DNA from: JBOGNO01 sp050747245
Lineage (GTDB): Bacteria > Acidobacteriota > Terriglobia > Acidiferrales > UBA7541
NCBI GenBank assembly: GCA_050747245.1
Contig: JBOGNO010000020.1
Coordinates: 1 to 45,903 of the forward strand
DNA length: 45,903 bases
Reading direction: 5' to 3'
This document shows, piece by piece, positions 1 through 7,766 of the stretch (the first letter of the stretch is position 1; each line of letters begins with the position of its first letter). The position numbers were made by a program, and so were the translations under genes. Below the pieces are notes generated by a model, which was not told where the DNA came from, did no database searches, and saw only the letters and a list, made by a program, of their open reading frames with translations.

Positions 1-1
1 G

Positions 2-229
2 GGCGGCGGTGGCCGTGGGGGCGGTGGAGGCGGCGGTGGAGGTGGCGGTGGCCGCGGAGGCGGCGGTGGTGGTACGGGCGGCGGAGGCACCGGTGGAGGC
101 GGCACGGGCGGCGGTGGCACCGGCGGAGGTGGTGGGAAAGGCGGCGGCGGAGGCACCGGTGGTGGCGGTAAGGGAGGCGGCGGAACGGGAGGCGGTGGTG
201 GCCGCGGCGGTGGTGGTGGCGGTGGCGGC
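2..229 (+). repeat. polyglycine-coding low-complexity tract
   Basis: This is a run of GGN codons inside the VWFA-related gene, built from imperfect GGCGGTGGC and GGAGGCACCGGT units. It yields about 76 residues, mostly glycine, with Thr, Lys or Arg about every fifth residue in the middle. Such tracts expand and contract by slippage, so its length may vary between strains or be misassembled. Confidence 0.85.
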
Positions 230-1423
230 CCGACGAATCCAGGTCTGTTCCGTACTACGAATCCAAATAATATCCTGCCCAGCATTCCGCCCAGCGTGGC
301 GGACAACCAGCAGATTCTCTATGAGCTGGCCACCGGCACGGGCGGGTTCCCGATTCTCAATACCAACGATTTTCTTTCGGGGCTCGAAAAAATGGCCGGC
401 GAGCTGGATGAATACTATTTGATCGGCTATACGCCGGATCGCGAGCTCAAGCCCGGAAGCTGCCACACCATCAAAGTGAAGCTCGAGCCCAAAGGGTTGC
501 ACGTTCGCGCGCGCAGCGGCTATTGCGATTCCAAAGGTTCCGATATGCTGGCGGGAGCGCCCGAAGGGAAAGCCCTCGAAGCCCGCGCCACGGGTGCGGC
601 TCCCGGCAATTTTGCCGTCACCCTCGAAGCTCCCTATTTCTATCCGGGAGCCAATACCGCGCGCGTCAATCTGGCATTGCAGTTTCCGTCGGACGCTCTC
701 AAATTCGAAAAACAGAATGGCAAATATCATTGCGAAGTGGATGTGCTGGGAATCGCTCTGCGCCCCGATGGCGGCGTAGCGGCGCGCTTCAGCGATGCCG
801 TGAGGATGGACCTCGATAAGGACGAGGTGAAGCAACTCCAACAGCATCCTTTCCAGTATCAGGGCGTCTTTGACGTCGCGCCCGGAAATTACAAGCTCGA
901 CGTGGCCCTGAGCGCCGGAGGCGAAAGCTTCGGCAAGTCCGAAATCACTCTCTTGATCGATCCCTTCGATGGAAAATCGTTCGGCATGAGCGGCGTGGCG
1001 TTGAGTACGGAATTTCACCCGCTCTCCGAAGGCGAAGAAACTCTCCAGGCCGCCTTGCTTGAGGGTCGCACGCCCATGCTGGCGAAGGACGTGCAATTGA
1101 TTCCCGCCGCCGACTACCGCTTCAAGAAGAATCAGACCGTGGCCATTTACTTTGAGGTCTTTGAGCCCAATCTGACTGCGCCCAAACCGCCCGCGGTCGG
1201 CGCCGTTTACAATATTATCGATGCCAAGACCAAAACGACCGTGTACTCCTCCGGCTCCATCATGCTGAATTCTCAGGCGCGCAAAGACAGCCCCATGATT
1301 CCCGTCGCGCTCAAACTGAATCTCGATAAGCTTTCGCCCGGAGATTACATCTTGGAGGTCGCCTCGCGCGATGCGGAAATGAATTTCGCTTTGAGCCGTA
1401 CCGTAAATTTCCACGTCGACTAG
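2..1423 (+). CDS. VWFA-related secreted protein, C-terminal part (5' truncated by window edge)
   Basis: The frame is open from base 2 and ends at the TAG at 1421-1423. The first 76 codons (2-229) encode an almost pure glycine tract broken only by Arg, Thr and Lys, with GGGGT-like periodicity. It then runs in frame into SVADNQQILYELATGTGG and a DEYYLIGYTPDRELKPG segment. That segment matches the end of the VWA-like domain in acidobacterial VWFA-related proteins, where it is followed by a basic segment ending in RARSGYCDSKG. Residues beyond about 180 form a beta-rich C-terminal region without a family I recognise. A GTG at 296 could be mistaken for the start, but the uninterrupted frame and the domain boundary show that the gene begins upstream of the window. 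Such proteins are usually exported; the signal peptide is not visible here. A GC hairpin follows the stop. Confidence 0.8.
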   Translation, partial: GGGGRGGGGGGGGGGGGRGGGGGGTGGGGTGGGGTGGGGTGGGGGKGGGGGTGGGGKGGGGTGGGGGRGGGGGGGGPTNPGLFRTTNPNNILPSIPPSVADNQQILYELATGTGGFPILNTNDFLSGLEKMAGELDEYYLIGYTPDRELKPGSCHTIKVKLEPKGLHVRARSGYCDSKGSDMLAGAPEGKALEARATGAAPGNFAVTLEAPYFYPGANTARVNLALQFPSDALKFEKQNGKYHCEVDVLGIALRPDGGVAARFSDAVRMDLDKDEVKQLQQHPFQYQGVFDVAPGNYKLDVALSAGGESFGKSEITLLIDPFDGKSFGMSGVALSTEFHPLSEGEETLQAALLEGRTPMLAKDVQLIPAADYRFKKNQTVAIYFEVFEPNLTAPKPPAVGAVYNIIDAKTKTTVYSSGSIMLNSQARKDSPMIPVALKLNLDKLSPGDYILEVASRDAEMNFALSRTVNFHVD

Positions 1424-1474
1424 CCCTCACGGTCGGGCGGGCGGCTCTCGCCTGGTGGATGTTTTGAGTGGAAG

Positions 1475-1494
1475 GGCGGGATTTCAACCCCGCC
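1475..1494 (+). terminator. GC hairpin downstream of the VWFA-related gene
   Basis: GGCGGG at 1475-1480 pairs with CCCGCC at 1489-1494 around an 8-nt loop, about 50 nt after the stop codon. No T-tract follows, so it is only a weak candidate for a transcription terminator or an mRNA 3'-end stabiliser. Confidence 0.3.
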
Positions 1495-1632
1495 GCACAG
1501 CGTCACATTCTTTGATGGGTTTCAACCGCTTAAGCTCCGTCGAGCGCGCAGGCCCTGCGATAGAGGCGGAGATTTCCGACCATGTTTCGTCGTTTGAGGA
1601 AATCGCTCCAATGGCATGAAAGGAGATTACAA

Positions 1633-1932
1633 ATGCCAAAACAGCCCTGGATTGAACTTCCTTTATGCGTTCTCGCCGTTTTCGGGCCTCTAATCGTTGT
1701 GACTGCTAGACTGTTCGTTAAGCAAAAGACGACAGATAAAGATGGCAATGTCAAAGAAGCACCGAGAGGAATCGGTTCCAGAATGATTCAGCTCATTTCT
1801 CTTTTACTGATTGTTCCCACCGTAGCACTTTTGGCTTTTGAGGGCGCAGTGACGGCAGAACTAACCGGCACCCTCCTCGGCAGCATTATCGGCTACACCT
1901 TGGGCAGTCTAACTAAGGACGCCCCAAACTGA
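1633..1932 (+). CDS. small membrane protein of unknown function (99 aa)
   Basis: The ATG at 1633 is preceded by AAAGGAGA with about 7 nt spacing, which makes it a better start than the in-frame ATG at 1582. The protein has two hydrophobic segments. The first is at about residues 6-24 (WIELPLCVLAVFGPLIVV). The second is long and lies at about 50-70 (MIQLISLLLIVPTVALLAF), followed by a Gly/Thr-rich stretch (GTLLGSIIGYTLGSL) that could form a third, short membrane segment. A hydrophilic charged loop (KQKTTDKDGNVKEAPRG) separates the first two. I recognise no family. It stands alone between the VWFA-related gene and a secreted protease gene, both on the same strand. An inner-membrane location is inferred from hydrophobicity only. 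Confidence 0.6.
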   Translation: MPKQPWIELPLCVLAVFGPLIVVTARLFVKQKTTDKDGNVKEAPRGIGSRMIQLISLLLIVPTVALLAFEGAVTAELTGTLLGSIIGYTLGSLTKDAPN

Positions 1933-2047
1933 GACACTACCAGGAATTCAGACTGCTCCTGTCAACGTGGGCGGGTGATAGAATTCTTGCCAGAACGTAT
2001 CTGGCACAAAGTTCGGCGCTGTCGCGGGCCTACCGGGGGAGGTCCAA

Positions 2048-3229
2048 TTGGTCAGAAATCCATCGTGCATGCGGAAGGAATTGCTTACGTGTCTTGCTGC
2101 GCTGATTCTGCTATTCGCCGCTCACAATGTCGGACTGTCTCAGCAAGAGGCTCCTCGCGGACCTTTGAAGAAAACCCCCAATCACAGCGCTGTACCATTT
2201 GACCTGAAGCAGACCATCCGCGCTGTGGTTTCCATCCGCACATTTGACAAGGCGGGAAAGCCGCTAGCGGAAGGCACGGGGTTTTTCCTCGATTCCGACG
2301 GTTGCCTGGTGACCAACTATCACGTTATCGCGAAGGCTGCGAGTGCAGTCGTCAAGAGTTATGACGGCGGGTTTCATCAAGTAGAGGGAATCCGATCGAT
2401 GAACAAGACCAACGATTTGGCTCTGCTGAAAGTTGAAGGCCGGGACCTCCCCACGCTGTCGCTCGCGGACTCGAACCTTGTTAGTCCCGGAGATAGGGTC
2501 TTTGCCATAGGAAATCCTCTCGGACTGGAGGCAACACTGTCCGAGGGAATAGTAAGTAGCGTGCGAGAATTGGAGGGCGTGAGCATAATCCAAACAACGG
2601 CCCCAATCTCTCCGGGGAGCAGTGGCGGGGCTCTGCTGAATGTGGATGGGAAAGTGGTGGGCGTCACAGCCTTCCACATTGAGGGTGGACAGAATCTCAA
2701 TTTCGCGATTCCATCAAATTACGTGAAACCCTTACTGAGTTCCAATACCGTCACTCCGTTCCAACCTGTTGAGCCCGAGCCGGTAGCCGATTCGCCTGAA
2801 GCGCTACCGGTGCCGAGGCCAACGCAAGATGTGACGCCGTTCCCATCAGCTTGGGTCGATGTTTCAGGCGGGTCTCCTCTAACCATTCGCGTGCTCGGCG
2901 ATTACATTTACACTGAGGGGCAATTTGAGGACCACGGGGAGGAGGTCTGGAATTACATCACCGGAGGGCACTTCAGGTGCGAGATAAAGAAGGAAGGTTT
3001 TGATTGGCTCGGGAAGTGTTGGCTCCGATTGAACATGGGAATGGCGTATCAGATTTATTCAGGTGTTCCCGCGACCTGCGATGTCACGTTGCCCCTCAAG
3101 ATTACTTTGTTCTCGCGACAGCGCATCGAAGGACAGACTGGCAAATTATTACCCGGAGCCCAGAAGGGTTCCTGTCCCATCGGCTTTCAGTCTACCACCA
3201 TGGACTTTGCCTGGATTCCAAGCAAGTGA
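2048..3229 (+). CDS. secreted trypsin-like serine protease (S1C/HtrA-like) without a PDZ domain
   Basis: The TTG at 2048 has a strong GGGGGAGGT five bases upstream; an ATG at 2069 is the alternative. Either start gives an N-terminal hydrophobic segment (LLTCLAALILLFAAHNVGLS) that reads as a signal peptide. The trypsin-like domain spans about residues 55-230. The triad is visible as His92 in TNYHVI, Asp123 in NDLALLKV and Ser192 in SPGSSGGAL. HtrA/DegQ proteases normally continue into one or two PDZ domains. Here a Pro/Glu-rich linker (about 240-275) leads to a ~120-residue C-terminal domain with several Cys and Trp residues and no PDZ-like GxxPGSPA motif. Periplasmic or secreted proteolysis is a safe inference; the substrate is unknown. 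Confidence 0.85.
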   Translation: MVRNPSCMRKELLTCLAALILLFAAHNVGLSQQEAPRGPLKKTPNHSAVPFDLKQTIRAVVSIRTFDKAGKPLAEGTGFFLDSDGCLVTNYHVIAKAASAVVKSYDGGFHQVEGIRSMNKTNDLALLKVEGRDLPTLSLADSNLVSPGDRVFAIGNPLGLEATLSEGIVSSVRELEGVSIIQTTAPISPGSSGGALLNVDGKVVGVTAFHIEGGQNLNFAIPSNYVKPLLSSNTVTPFQPVEPEPVADSPEALPVPRPTQDVTPFPSAWVDVSGGSPLTIRVLGDYIYTEGQFEDHGEEVWNYITGGHFRCEIKKEGFDWLGKCWLRLNMGMAYQIYSGVPATCDVTLPLKITLFSRQRIEGQTGKLLPGAQKGSCPIGFQSTTMDFAWIPSK

Positions 3230-3360
3230 AGTCCGGCTGGCCCGTTGCGGGACAGACCTAATGTCGCTGTTTGAAATCTCCCTCGAATCCTCTTCCCTAG
3301 GTATCGCCTCTATGTCCCGATTCTGAAAGGGGTGCCTCTGAAAATTCCTAGTCCCGGTAC

Positions 3361-3389
3361 TTTACTTTTTATTTAATATGTGCTATACT
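3361..3389 (+). promoter_or_regulatory. sigma70-like promoter with no obvious gene
   Basis: TTTACT at 3361-3366 and TATACT at 3384-3389 are separated by exactly 17 nt in an AT-rich patch unlike the surrounding GC-rich DNA. The nearest downstream gene, ispH, starts about 515 nt away. A Shine-Dalgarno-like GAGGAGGGG lies at about 3417-3425 with no start codon at usable distance. It could drive a long leader for ispH, a small RNA, or be the relic of a lost gene. Confidence 0.45.
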
Positions 3390-3464
3390 TAACCTACAGA
3401 ATCTAAACATTTTACTGAGGAGGGGAACCAACTCACAGCTATTCAACTTCTTAGGGGCCGGGAT

Positions 3465-3547
3465 TTCTAATCGAGACACACCCAGAAACAAGATGGTAGC
3501 TAAGTCATTGAAAACAAACCCTGGAGGCAGATTCTAATCGAGACACA
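3465..3547 (+). repeat. 16-bp direct repeat pair
   Basis: TTCTAATCGAGACACA occurs at 3465-3480 and again, identically, at 3532-3547. The flanks of the two copies differ. Confidence 0.7.
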
Positions 3548-3642
3548 GATGCGAGTTAAGAATTCCAGCTCAGCCAATCGTGCCCCGCGCACCTTGGACA
3601 CCGCTTTCCAATCTCCAACTTCGAACCTCCGACCTGCAGCAG

Positions 3643-3722
3643 AAATCAATCGATACACCAAAATATTGATTCGGTCTTTAAGACACCAAAAATCAATAAC
3701 TTCCAAAAAATCAATCGATACA
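3643..3722 (+). repeat. 15-bp direct repeat pair
   Basis: AAATCAATCGATACA occurs at 3643-3657 and 3708-3722. A partial copy (AAAATCAATAA) lies between them near 3689. Confidence 0.7.
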
Positions 3723-3904
3723 AAAACGTCATTTTCAAAACCAGTTCCAGTACCCCCAATCGCCCTGTGCCAGCGAACGGCAGGAGGCGCACGGATGCAA
3801 AGAATCTCAGCCCAGCGTTCAGACCTGTTACACTTGGGAGCGATAACCCGGTGGCTCTCCGCGCCAAATTCATGTAAAATACGAAGTTTGCGGGGTGTAT
3901 AGGT

Positions 3905-4885
3905 TTGCTCACACACATTCAAGGTTCGGGGAACGCTCGGAAAACGCTGGTGCGCGTGCGCCCGCGCGGCTTTTGCGCGGGTGTAGTCCGCGCCGTGGAT
4001 ATCGTCGAACTGGCGCTCGAAGCCTACGGCGCCCCCGTATATGTCCACCATGAAATTGTGCACAACCGCTACGTCGTGGATCAGTTGCGGCGTCGCGGCG
4101 CAATCTTTGTCGAATCCATCGGCGAAGTGCCCGAGGGCGCCGTCCTGGTCTTCAGCGCTCATGGAGTTCCGCCGCGCGTTCGCGAAGAGGCGCAGGAGCG
4201 CAAGTTGCGCGTCATTGACGCCACTTGCCCCCTGGTCACTAAAGTTCATTTGGAAGCCCTGAAATTCGCGCGTGAAGGCCGCACGCTGATTCTCATCGGC
4301 CATCGCGATCATCAGGAAATCGTCGGCACGTCCGGCGAAGCCCCGCAGCAGACCGTGGTTGTGGGAACTGTCGAGGAAGCCGACCGTCTCGAAGTGAGTG
4401 ATCCCAATCGGCTGGCATTTCTGACGCAGACAACCTTGTCCCTTTACGACACGCAGGAAGTTGTGGCGCGCTTGCGCGAGCGCTTTCCTAAAATCGTCGG
4501 CCCCGCTTCCGATGACATTTGTTACGCGACGCAGAACCGCCAGGAAGCCGTGGAGGCGCTGGCGCGCGAAGTGGAAATGATTTTGGTTGTTGGTTCGGCG
4601 AACAGCTCGAATTCCAACCGGCTCGTGGAAGTGGCCAAGCGCAGAGGAGTCGCCGCGCGTTTAATCGAGGACGCGCACGACATTGATCCCGCCATGCTCG
4701 AAGGCGTAGGCCGGCTCGGTTTGACCGCCGGGGCATCAGCGCCGGAAATTTTGGTCGAGCAGGTGAGTCAGAGACTCGCAAGCCTCGGCTTTACTGATCA
4801 GCGCGATCTCGATCTGATTCCCGAAGATGTGCGCTTCACCCTGCCTGCCGAGCTGGCTGCAGCGCGTAGCGGTGCAGGCTCCTGA
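3905..4885 (+). CDS. ispH: 4-hydroxy-3-methylbut-2-enyl diphosphate reductase
   Basis: IspH (LytB) catalyses the last step of the MEP pathway, reducing HMBPP to isopentenyl and dimethylallyl diphosphate with a [4Fe-4S] cluster in the cytoplasm. The three cluster cysteines are visible as Cys24 in RGFCAGV, Cys108 in DATCPLVTK and Cys206 in DDICYATQNRQ. The catalytic Glu138 is in HQEIVGTSGE, and the substrate-binding SSNSNRL motif is present. The 326-residue length is normal. The start is a TTG with a weak Shine-Dalgarno; about 16 residues precede the conserved VRVRPRGFCAGV, so a slightly later start is possible. The arginase-fold gene follows 45 nt downstream on the same strand and is probably co-transcribed. 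Confidence 0.95.
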   Translation: MLTHIQGSGNARKTLVRVRPRGFCAGVVRAVDIVELALEAYGAPVYVHHEIVHNRYVVDQLRRRGAIFVESIGEVPEGAVLVFSAHGVPPRVREEAQERKLRVIDATCPLVTKVHLEALKFAREGRTLILIGHRDHQEIVGTSGEAPQQTVVVGTVEEADRLEVSDPNRLAFLTQTTLSLYDTQEVVARLRERFPKIVGPASDDICYATQNRQEAVEALAREVEMILVVGSANSSNSNRLVEVAKRRGVAARLIEDAHDIDPAMLEGVGRLGLTAGASAPEILVEQVSQRLASLGFTDQRDLDLIPEDVRFTLPAELAAARSGAGS

Positions 4886-4930
4886 TCGGGTCCCGCAGCT
4901 GATTTCAAAAATTCGTAAAGGAGCGCGTGA

Positions 4931-6046
4931 ATGGCGGCTCGCATCATCCGCCAGACAAATAAGCTGGCAATTCTCGGTGCGCCAACCAGCGCCGCGGCCC
5001 TCGCGCCCGGTTCGGAGCGCGCTCCCGCCGCGCTGCGCGCCGCCGGACTCGTCGATCGGCTTGCCTCCCTTGGATACGAAGTCGCTGACCTGAGCGATGA
5101 TCCTGTGCAGATTTCGCGACCCGATGAGGAAAGCCCTCGCGCGCGCAACCTGAGCGGCGTGATTGCCGCGCTCGAGGCCTTGAAGCCGCGCGTCGAGGTT
5201 GCCCTCAAATCCGGCGCGCTTCCTGTGATTCTTTCCGGAGATTGCTCCGTGGCCCTCGCGGTTGTCGCGGGAGTTCGCCGCTACTATCGGGGCGCGGGCA
5301 TTGTCTATATCGACCGCGACGCCGATTTGAATGTCCCGGCGACGAGCGCCTCTGGCTGCGTGGACGGCATGGTCGTCTCGCATCTCGCCGGCCGCGGCGC
5401 TTCCGAACTGGTGCGCTTTTGGGCGGAACCACCCCTCGTGCGCGAGCCGGAAATTGCGCTCTTCGGCGTGGATCGTTTCGATCCGCCGGAAGAGGAAGCC
5501 CTCGGGCGGTCGCCCATCCGGCACTATACGGCCAGCGCGATCCAGCGCATGGGCATCGGCGCTGCCTCCAAAGAAGCCTTCGAGCGCATCCATGCGGACC
5601 GCCAGGAATTTGTGCTGCATTTTGACGTTGACGTGATCGATGGCTTTACTGCAACGAATTTCCCCGGCACCGGCGGCTTGAGCTTGCAGCAGGTTCGCGA
5701 AGCGCTCGAGTTTTTCGCATGCCAGCCGCATCTGGCGGCGATTGAAATTACTTCGTATAACCCGGAGCGCGATTCGGACGCGAGCGCCGCAAACGTCATC
5801 ATCGAACTGATGGCCAGCGCCTTGGCCGCTCGTCGCCAGGCGCTTGCTCCAGAAGCGCGACCTGCCGCCCCTGCCTCAACTGCCAAGACCGAATCGCCCG
5901 TTGATGCTCCGGCCTCCGCGGCCGCCGGAGCCGCTGAAGCTCCGGCCTCCGCCGCTCCTGGTGCTGAAGCTTCTCCGGTTTCTGACTCCGGTGAAAATCA
6001 CGCGCCCAATGATCTTTTATCGAACTCTTCCTCCGGCAATGCTTAA
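4931..6046 (+). CDS. arginase/ureohydrolase-fold protein with an altered metal site
   Basis: AAAGGAG precedes the ATG by about 8 nt. Residues 10-300 follow the arginase/agmatinase fold with the family's motif spacing, but key residues differ. The usual GGDHS is SGDCS (Cys105 for the first Mn-binding His). The usual DAHxD is DRDAD (Asp128, Asp130, Asp132; the middle His is Asp). The aspartates of FDVDVID (Asp232, Asp234) are kept. The active-site His equivalent to His141 of animal arginase is Asp145, and the guanidinium-binding Glu before VNP appears as Ser275 (SYNPERD). The fold is therefore clear, but arginase or agmatinase activity should not be assumed. A low-complexity Ala/Pro/Ser/Glu tail of about 70 residues follows. 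It lies 45 nt behind ispH. It could be a formimidoylglutamase-like variant, an enzyme with another metal, or a non-enzymatic relative. Confidence 0.8.
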   Translation: MAARIIRQTNKLAILGAPTSAAALAPGSERAPAALRAAGLVDRLASLGYEVADLSDDPVQISRPDEESPRARNLSGVIAALEALKPRVEVALKSGALPVILSGDCSVALAVVAGVRRYYRGAGIVYIDRDADLNVPATSASGCVDGMVVSHLAGRGASELVRFWAEPPLVREPEIALFGVDRFDPPEEEALGRSPIRHYTASAIQRMGIGAASKEAFERIHADRQEFVLHFDVDVIDGFTATNFPGTGGLSLQQVREALEFFACQPHLAAIEITSYNPERDSDASAANVIIELMASALAARRQALAPEARPAAPASTAKTESPVDAPASAAAGAAEAPASAAPGAEASPVSDSGENHAPNDLLSNSSSGNA

Positions 6047-6117
6047 CCATCCCACAGCCGCGCAGCGGCGTGTAGTCCGCGAATGAAAATTCGATTCCCA
6101 TGGAACAGCCCGCGCCC

Positions 6118-6450
6118 TCAACGTGAGGTAAGTTCGGGGTAGGTAATGCCCAGAAGTTGCAAAAATTCTTCTCTCGAGAGCACCCACAGAGTTTGCGTCT
6201 CGAGATTACTCAATCTTTCTACGGCAGCAGAGAAATCCGCAATCTGGTGGAAATCTTCGGCTTCGCAGGCAAGCACAACATTGTACCGGCCGAAAACATA
6301 TTTGAAGTCTTTGAGTTTCACGCCGCACGAATCGCCAGCCTGCTCGATCTGGGCGCGGAGTTCCGGGACATCTTCGACGACTCTTGCTCCCCTGGTCTTG
6401 TGGCGGACTAAAATTAGGAATTCTTGTGTGATTGCGAATCGCCTTTCCGC
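6118..6450 (-). CDS. GYD-domain protein, start codon unclear
   Basis: On the minus strand the frame is open from the TAA at 6453-6451 to the TGA at 6120-6118. Its translation contains TQEFLILVRHKTRGARVVED, then KLKDFKYVFGRYNVVLACEA, then NLETQTLWVLSREEF. This is the full pattern of the small (~95 aa) GYD domain: an FLILxxxTxxG first strand, the G-Y-D/N-V-V-L turn and the TQTL..EEF end. The only ordinary start codon (GTG, 6321) would cut off the first half of the domain, and none lies in the upstream half. The gene therefore uses an unusual start such as ATT/ATC near 6414-6432, or it has lost its start and is decaying. GYD proteins are small and of poorly known function. It converges on the arginase-fold gene. 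Confidence 0.5.
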   Translation of the reverse strand, partial: AERRFAITQEFLILVRHKTRGARVVEDVPELRAQIEQAGDSCGVKLKDFKYVFGRYNVVLACEAEDFHQIADFSAAVERLSNLETQTLWVLSREEFLQLLGITYPELTSR

Positions 6451-6453
6451 TTA

Positions 6454-6923
6454 TTGGTCAGATATTTTGAAGGGTTAATGTAAGGACCCAACATGGTCAG
6501 CATTTGAATTTTCTTTCACGCTCCTTAACACGAGTGAAACGTGTATTTCCCTAAGATGTAAACGAGGCCGATGGCCGCCAAAAAATGAACGCGGTTCCTC
6601 AAAAGCCGATGACCAGATCATTGCGCGGTGGCGCATTCCACTCGGAGCTAATCTGCAGCCGCCTTGCAATGTGCGAAAAGATCCACCCACCAGTAGATTG
6701 TTCGGGCATTTCCACTGGTGAGTCGCTCGTGCGGCCCTCCTCTCTTTTCACAAGCCAGCCGCTCTCCCGTGACACAGGTTGAGCGGCGAAATTTTCTTCA
6801 CAAATTTGGCCTTGCCGAGGATTTGAGCTAACATCACCGGCCAGTCTTGGGGACAATCAGTCGCGTGAAGGAATAATCCCAGTTCTGCTTACGAATGTAA
6901 GCAGCGGAAGCCCAAAAGAGAAA
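6454..6923. other. 470-bp intergenic region upstream of the XRE regulator
   Basis: No convincing gene is seen; short frames on both strands have no family resemblance or ribosome-binding site. A small inverted repeat, ACACG-N7-CGTGT, lies at about 6526-6542. The region presumably holds the control sequences of the XRE-family gene that follows and the 5' side of the GYD frame, but I cannot assign a promoter with confidence. Confidence 0.3.
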
Positions 6924-7766
6924 ATGAAGGACAGAGCCGATGCCGGAATAAGCCCTGCTCTGCGCGCCGGCCAACAGCTGCGAGAAGCCAGAGCGCGCCT
7001 GGGAATCACTACTCGAGAGGTCGAGGAATACAGCCGGAAGATAGCCGACGAAGAAAGCAACGATGAGTTTTACATTTCGAATGCCTGGCTCACCCAGGTG
7101 GAAAACAAAGAGTCGGTTCCGAGCATTTACAAGCTCTATAGCCTGTGCGTGATCTATCGCCTGAACTACAGCGAGCTCTTGCGCCTCTACGGCGTCGAAT
7201 TGGAGAGCATGGGCAAACATCAACTGATTACTCCCCTCCGGAAAACTCACTTGGCCACCATCGAGCTTGAGGATAAGGAACGCGCGATCAATTTTCCGGT
7301 GCGCTTCGATCCTGGTTTTAGGCTCGAAAAGACAAACCTTTTGTCGCGGATGGTCGAGATCTGGGGAGAAATCCCCTTATCACTGCTGGAGAGTCTGGAC
7401 ATAAGAAATGGCCAGTACGGTTACATCGGGCTCGAAGATTTCACACTCTATCCGCTCATTCCGCCTGGCTCCTTTGTGCAAATCGACGATCACCAGAACA
7501 GAATTCTTCCCACTCAATGGAGAACCGAATTTGACCGCCCGATTTATTTCATCGAGCTCAGGGAGAGTTACGCGTGCTCGTGGTGTGATCTACAGGCGAA
7601 ACGATTGACCTTGATTCCCCATCCCCTCTCGCCTTGCGGTATCCGGCAATTTGATTATGGTTCGGAAGCCGAAATTGTCGGGCGGGTGACCGCAGTCGCA
7701 TTGCGCATTGTCAACCAGCCTCACTCACCCATCGCTCCTCCTGCAAAATTGCAAGCGCGATCTTGA
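6924..7766 (+). CDS. XRE-family HTH regulator with a LexA/S24-like C-terminal half
   Basis: Residues 12-95 form a Cro/CI-type helix-turn-helix domain (LRAGQQLREARARLGITTREVEEYS... NAWLTQVENKESVPSIYKLYSLCVIYRLNYSELLRLYG). The first and second helices are separated by an insertion of about 10 residues (IADEESNDEF). Residues 165-262 resemble the peptidase S24/LexA fold. EDFTLYPLIPPGSFVQID corresponds to the DSMxPxIxxGDxVxVD box, with Thr174 where the nucleophilic Ser would be. Lys226 in LQAKRL sits where the catalytic Lys would be. Self-cleavage is thus uncertain. The gene converges on, and its end overlaps by 56 bp, the minus-strand operon of membrane and repeat proteins at 7711-10185, which it probably controls. 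The upstream AAAAGAGAAA is a weak Shine-Dalgarno. Confidence 0.75.
   Translation: MKDRADAGISPALRAGQQLREARARLGITTREVEEYSRKIADEESNDEFYISNAWLTQVENKESVPSIYKLYSLCVIYRLNYSELLRLYGVELESMGKHQLITPLRKTHLATIELEDKERAINFPVRFDPGFRLEKTNLLSRMVEIWGEIPLSLLESLDIRNGQYGYIGLEDFTLYPLIPPGSFVQIDDHQNRILPTQWRTEFDRPIYFIELRESYACSWCDLQAKRLTLIPHPLSPCGIRQFDYGSEAEIVGRVTAVALRIVNQPHSPIAPPAKLQARS

Larger units (their letters stand above)
3230..3904. other. 675-bp gene-free region with short direct repeats
   Basis: No frame here looks coding. The region is AT-richer than its neighbours. It holds the promoter at 3361-3389, an orphan Shine-Dalgarno, the 16-mer TTCTAATCGAGACACA at 3465-3480 and 3532-3547 (67 bp apart), and the 15-mer AAATCAATCGATACA at 3643-3657 and 3708-3722 (65 bp apart). 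A long reverse frame at 3500-4312 is only the shadow of ispH. The repeats may be remnants of an insertion or of a duplicated regulatory segment. Confidence 0.5.

Noticed and set aside
3465..3722. CRISPR array
   Set aside because: Only two copies of each of two different short repeats exist, with no regular spacer pattern or cas genes.
3500..4312. A 270-codon reverse open frame over the 5' half of ispH
   Set aside because: It is antisense to a clear ispH gene, has no ribosome-binding site or family motif, and arises from GC-rich codon bias.
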